Assembly: GCA_947453015.1 (NCBI GenBank)
Contig: CANGFL010000030.1
Location: 1-9,432, forward strand
Length of the DNA stretch: 9,432 bases
Direction of reading: 5' to 3'
Source: Oxalobacteraceae bacterium
GTDB lineage: Bacteria > Pseudomonadota > Gammaproteobacteria > Burkholderiales > Burkholderiaceae_D
This document shows, one piece after another, positions 6,145 to 9,432 of this stretch. Made by a program: the position numbers and the translations under genes. The notes beneath the pieces were generated by a model. The model was not told the DNA's origin, made no database searches, and worked only from the letters and a program-made list of their open reading frames with translations. The stretch's first letter is position 1. The number at the start of each line of letters is the position of its first letter.

Positions 6145-7268
6145 GCCGGGCCTAGGCCCGCAAACAACGTTTGTTCCGCAGCCAGATCGGCAGAAGGTCG
6201 TACATTGGCTTTTCGTGACGCTGCAAAATCGAGCATACGATCGATGCACGTTACGGCCTTGGATCGAATCGTCTCATCGACTGAAATAGTATTGCGGCCG
6301 CTCTCTAAAACATCGGCCAGATTTTGCAGCGAGTTCATCGCCATCCAAGGGCAATGCGCGCAGCTCTTGCAGGTGGCGCTATTGCCAGCCGTCGGTGCTT
6401 CGATAAATACTTTGCCCGGTGCGGCCTGGCGCATTTTGTGCAAAATGCCATTGTCTGTAGCAACAATAAATTCGTTCGCATCGAGCGACGTTGTGGCGGC
6501 GATTCATTGCGAGGTTGAACCGACTACGTCAGCCAACGCCACTACGGACGCTGGCGACTCAGGATGCACAAGAATTTTTGCATTCGGATGATCGCGCTTG
6601 AGTAATTCAAGTTCTATTCCTTTGAATTCATCATGCACCAAACACGAACCCTGCCACAACAGCATATCGGCACCGGTTTGTTTTTGAATGTAACTACCCA
6701 AATGACGATCAGGCGCCCACAGAATTTTTTTACCCTGCGCATGCAAATGCGCCACGATATCTAAACCTATCGATGAGGTGACCATCCAATCGGCACGCGC
6801 CTTTACCGCCGCGCTCGTGTTGGCGTAAACAACAACTGTGCGATCAGGATGTGCATCGCAAAACGCTGAAAATTCATCGACAGGGCAACCCAAATCTAAC
6901 GAGCAGGTCGCATCCAGATCAGGCATCAGTATCGTTTTATGTGGCGACAGTATTTTTGCGGTTTCACCCATGAAGCGCACACCGGCAACTACTAGGGTTT
7001 GCGCCGCATGATCGCGCCCAAAGCGCGCCATTTCCAGCGAATCTGAAACACAGCCGCCGGTTTCTTCCGCCAGATCCTGCAAATCTGAGTCGACGTAATA
7101 ATGCGCAACCAGCACAGCGCCTTTTTCTTTCAGTAGGCGACGAATTTTATCTTTGAGCTGCAGCCGTTGATCCAGCGACACGGCCTCAGGCACACGCGAC
7201 CACGCAGAGGCCAAACCACGGCCACCTTCCACTAAAGGACGTTCAAATTCTATTGTTTTGATTTCCAT
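6141..7268 (-). pseudogene. nadA: Quinolinate synthase A, reading frame interrupted by one in-frame TGA
   Basis: NadA is the [4Fe-4S] enzyme that condenses iminoaspartate with dihydroxyacetone phosphate to quinolinate. The frame runs from ATG 7268 to TGA 6141, with a single stop at codon 255 (6504-6506). Residues 1-254 hold A-H-Y-Y (55-58), G-G-C-V-S-D-S-L (71-78), F-M-G-E-T-A-K-I-L (99-107), C122, Y-A-N-T-S-A-A-V-K (148-156), C209 and H-P-E-S (235-238), ending G-S-T-S-Q. The same frame resumes with I-A-A-T-T and includes E-A-P-T-A-G (290-295) and C-K-S-C-A-H-C (300-306). C122, C209 and C306 equal E. coli ligands C113, C200 and C297 plus nine, so nothing is inserted or lost. The TGA replaces the usual Leu. 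A product ending there lacks the third cluster ligand and should be inactive. ATG 7268 has GGAG 10 nt upstream; ATG 7292 is an alternative. The C-terminus is about 20 residues longer than in E. coli and overlaps nadC. It could be a sequence error, a recent mutation or read-through. Confidence 0.88.
6147..6160 (-). promoter_or_regulatory. Palindromic hairpin over the nadC ribosome-binding region
   Basis: A 14-bp perfect palindrome, CGGGCCTAGGCCCG, can fold in the transcript as a 5-bp GC stem with a CUAG loop, two nucleotides before the nadC ATG. It covers the only Shine-Dalgarno-like bases (AGG). A ribosome finishing nadA would melt it, so it could tie nadC translation to nadA. This role is inferred from position. 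Confidence 0.45.
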
Positions 7269-7275
7269 ACGGTGT

Positions 7276-7287
7276 GGGCTCCGGCCC
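7276..7287 (-). promoter_or_regulatory. Small hairpin enclosing the nadA Shine-Dalgarno
   Basis: On the minus strand GGGC-CGGA-GCCC forms a 4-bp GC stem with a tetraloop. The GGAG that would serve the ATG at 7268 lies across its loop and right arm. It may be chance, but the layout resembles the palindrome before nadC. Confidence 0.3.
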
Positions 7288-7363
7288 ATCATGTCTCAGA
7301 AAAATTGGCGCTAGATACAAGCACTCAGCCTTGCGTATCTGTAGCGAAGTCGTGAAGTTTATC

Positions 7364-7394
7364 ACCGGCACACCGGTCTGGCAGGAAGCCAGAC
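7364..7394 (-). terminator. Hairpin pair downstream of ldcA, possible weak terminator or nadA leader element
   Basis: Directly after the ldcA stop, GTCTGGC (7394-7388) pairs with GCCAGAC (7382-7376) around a TTCCT loop. A second stem, ACCGG/CCGGT with a 4-nt loop (7364-7377), shares two bases with the first, so the complete stems exclude each other. No T run follows, so classical intrinsic termination is doubtful. The 113-137 bp gap between ldcA and nadA probably also contains the nadA promoter, but no convincing -35/-10 pair was seen. Confidence 0.4.
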
Positions 7395-7405
7395 AATGAC
7401 GATTA

Positions 7406-8299
7406 TCAGACGCTGAAATGTAGACTAAATTCTTCCGAATTAGCGCTGAGACGGCAGTGCGCTCCGACTGGCAGTGTCAGTTTGTCGCGCACATGACCGA
7501 AAGGCAGTCCAGTCAGAATCGGCACCTTAATCTGCTTACGCAGATAGGTCAGCATGGCCGCAAAGTCATAGCCATTATCGTAATCCGTCAATTTATAAGC
7601 TGAAAAATCACCCAAGATAATGGCCCGCTGATTGTGTAAAACACCCGCGTGCAATAACTGCAACATCATTCGTTCAATGCGGTAGGGATGTTCATTGATA
7701 TCTTCAACAAAAAGAATGCCCTGCTCTACCTTAGGCATCCAGCGGGTGCCGATCAAATGCGTCAATAGGGCGAGGTTACCACCCCAAAGTTTGCCTTCGC
7801 ATTCAATCACTGGATTACCGCCGGCTTTGGTAGTCACTTCGAAACTGGGTGAAGATAACGCCTGCCAAAAATGACGATGCGTGAATTCACTCACATCAGC
7901 ACGACTAAAATCATCGCAAATCATCGGTCCGGCAAAACTAACAGCGTTCTGAGTCAGCATACCCATGTGAATCGCCGTGAAATCACTATGCCCAATAAAA
8001 CGCTTGCCGCTATTGGCTAGCAAGTCGAAATCGATATCAGGTAATAAGCGCGATAACCCATAACCACCGCGCAATGCAATCACCCACTCGACGTCAGGAT
8101 GTTTAGCAGCATGGTGTAGTTGAGCTAAACGCTCTGCATCGGTCGCTGCAAAGCGCTGATAACGCGTATCTGCGGCACTAAAATCATGAATCTGATGACC
8201 TAAATCACGCAGGTGCTGCAACGCGCGCAAATACGCCGCCTGATCGGTGGCATAGCCACTGGGGGCGATAATAGCGATGTGACGTGAAGGCATAGTCAT
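7406..8299 (-). CDS. ldcA: LD-carboxypeptidase (muramoyltetrapeptide carboxypeptidase), peptidase family S66
   Basis: LdcA is a cytoplasmic serine peptidase that removes the terminal D-alanine from murein tetrapeptides during peptidoglycan recycling. Seen in 297 residues: an N-terminal domain with I-I-A-P-S-G (10-15); A-L-R-G-G-Y-G-L-S-R-L-L-P (75-87); the nucleophile motif G-H-S-D-F-T with Ser105; G-K-L-W-G-G-N-L (169-176); F-V-E-D-I-N-E with Glu199; and L-P-F-G-H with His269. Together these give the Ser-Glu-His triad of the family. Length is normal. ATG 8299 was preferred to an upstream ATG at 8368, because the extra 23 residues overlap tadA and precede the usual start of the first strand. 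GTGAG lies about 6-10 nt upstream. Only 7 nt separate it from tadA, so it is probably the last gene of the queE-queD-tadA-ldcA transcript. Confidence 0.93.
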   Translation of the reverse strand: MTMPSRHIAIIAPSGYATDQAAYLRALQHLRDLGHQIHDFSAADTRYQRFAATDAERLAQLHHAAKHPDVEWVIALRGGYGLSRLLPDIDFDLLANSGKRFIGHSDFTAIHMGMLTQNAVSFAGPMICDDFSRADVSEFTHRHFWQALSSPSFEVTTKAGGNPVIECEGKLWGGNLALLTHLIGTRWMPKVEQGILFVEDINEHPYRIERMMLQLLHAGVLHNQRAIILGDFSAYKLTDYDNGYDFAAMLTYLRKQIKVPILTGLPFGHVRDKLTLPVGAHCRLSANSEEFSLHFSV

Positions 8300-8306
8300 A
8301 GCAATC

Positions 8307-9220
<914 letters not shown>

Positions 9221-9224
9221 TGGT

Positions 9225-9432
9225 TCAGGGTATGTGCAGCAATTTATGTGTTTGTATCGACAAGCGCCATTGCGGATGGTGCTTGCAGGTGTCTATCGCT
9301 AGTTGAGTATTTTTTTCTTTGTCTGGCCCATCCATGGGCTGCAAAAAGTGATACCGGAAGTTCATCGCCGCAAAGCGCTCTAAATCTTGCGCCGCTTGCG
9401 GAATGACAACCTTGATTTCATCACCTTGGTTA
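9225..9432 (-). CDS. queE: 7-carboxy-7-deazaguanine synthase, C-terminal end (partial)
   Basis: Only the last 68 codons are present; the rest lies beyond the right edge. Seen: an F-L-Q-P-M-D-G-P motif, then A-I-D-T-C, and the ending W-R-L-S-I-Q-T-H-K before a final I-P, which is the conserved C-terminus of the proteobacterial QueE type. QueE is a radical-SAM enzyme that contracts 6-carboxytetrahydropterin, the product of QueD, to 7-carboxy-7-deazaguanine. The radical-SAM cysteine motif lies in the missing N-terminal part. The stop is 4 nt before the queD ATG, which indicates one transcript. Confidence 0.85.
   Translation of the reverse strand, partial: NQGDEIKVVIPQAAQDLERFAAMNFRYHFLQPMDGPDKEKNTQLAIDTCKHHPQWRLSIQTHKLLHIP

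Noticed and set aside
6145..6249. N-terminally extended NadC starting at 6249
   Set aside because: The added residues are the nadA C-terminal coding region read in another frame and do not match NadC proteins; ATG 6144 fits the family and the ATGA overlap.
6141..6443. Separate small protein made from the 3' part of nadA by restart at TTG 6443
   Set aside because: There is no Shine-Dalgarno at the TTG, and the sequence is plainly the NadA C-terminus. A stand-alone fragment with one cluster ligand has no known role.
6431..6448. Palindrome GCATTTTG-TG-CAAAATGC about 55 nt downstream of the nadA TGA, considered as a SECIS-like element for selenocysteine
   Set aside because: Bacterial SECIS stems lie closer to the UGA. 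The site is a leucine, not a cysteine or selenocysteine position. The palindrome simply encodes the conserved G-I-L-H-K-M segment.
6504..6506. Genome-wide reassignment of TGA as a sense codon
   Set aside because: The MarC-type, nadC-proximal nadA, tadA, queD and queE frames all end at TGA exactly where their families end, so TGA works as a stop here.

Overview
The window looks like chromosomal DNA of a gammaproteobacterium of moderate GC content. NadA, NadB and the MarC protein resemble their E. coli counterparts closely: the NadA iron-sulfur ligands and NadB active-site residues keep the E. coli spacing, and the MarC protein is YhgN-like. The order queE-queD-tadA-ldcA is also proteobacterial. 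I cannot name a genus. No tRNA, rRNA, insertion sequence, phage gene or CRISPR array was seen. Nearly all the DNA is accounted for by housekeeping genes.

Layout from left to right. (1) 1-1191, minus: N-terminal half of a Tat-exported molybdenum hydroxylase large subunit (IorB-like), running off the left edge. (2) 1330-1947, plus: a MarC/YhgN-type membrane protein whose stop codon lies inside a 15-bp perfect inverted repeat. (3) 2056-2958, plus: a LysR-type regulator. (4) 3076-3279, minus: a 67-residue cold-shock protein with a clear intrinsic terminator and a long leader. (5) 3593-5212, plus: nadB. (6) 5281-6144 (nadC) and 6141-7268 (nadA), minus, converging on nadB across a short spacer that holds a 16-bp tandem repeat. 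(7) 7406-9432, minus: a tight run queE (partial) - queD - tadA - ldcA.

Function. nadB, nadA and nadC encode the whole de novo route from aspartate to nicotinate mononucleotide: aspartate to iminoaspartate (NadB), iminoaspartate plus DHAP to quinolinate (NadA), quinolinate plus PRPP to NaMN (NadC). QueD and QueE make consecutive intermediates of the queuosine precursor, and TadA makes inosine; both queuosine and inosine sit at tRNA wobble position 34. LdcA trims murein peptides during cell-wall recycling.

The most striking observation is that nadA carries one in-frame TGA (6504-6506) where the family has leucine in the GSTSQ-L-I motif. The reading frame is otherwise intact on both sides, and all three predicted [4Fe-4S] ligands are present in register with E. 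coli. Termination at this codon would remove the third ligand. This is a very recent null mutation, a sequence error or a recoded codon. Second, nadA and nadC overlap by ATGA next to a small palindromic hairpin that could make nadC translation depend on nadA translation, so the nonsense codon could also be polar. I found no clear evidence of a wholly new system in this window.
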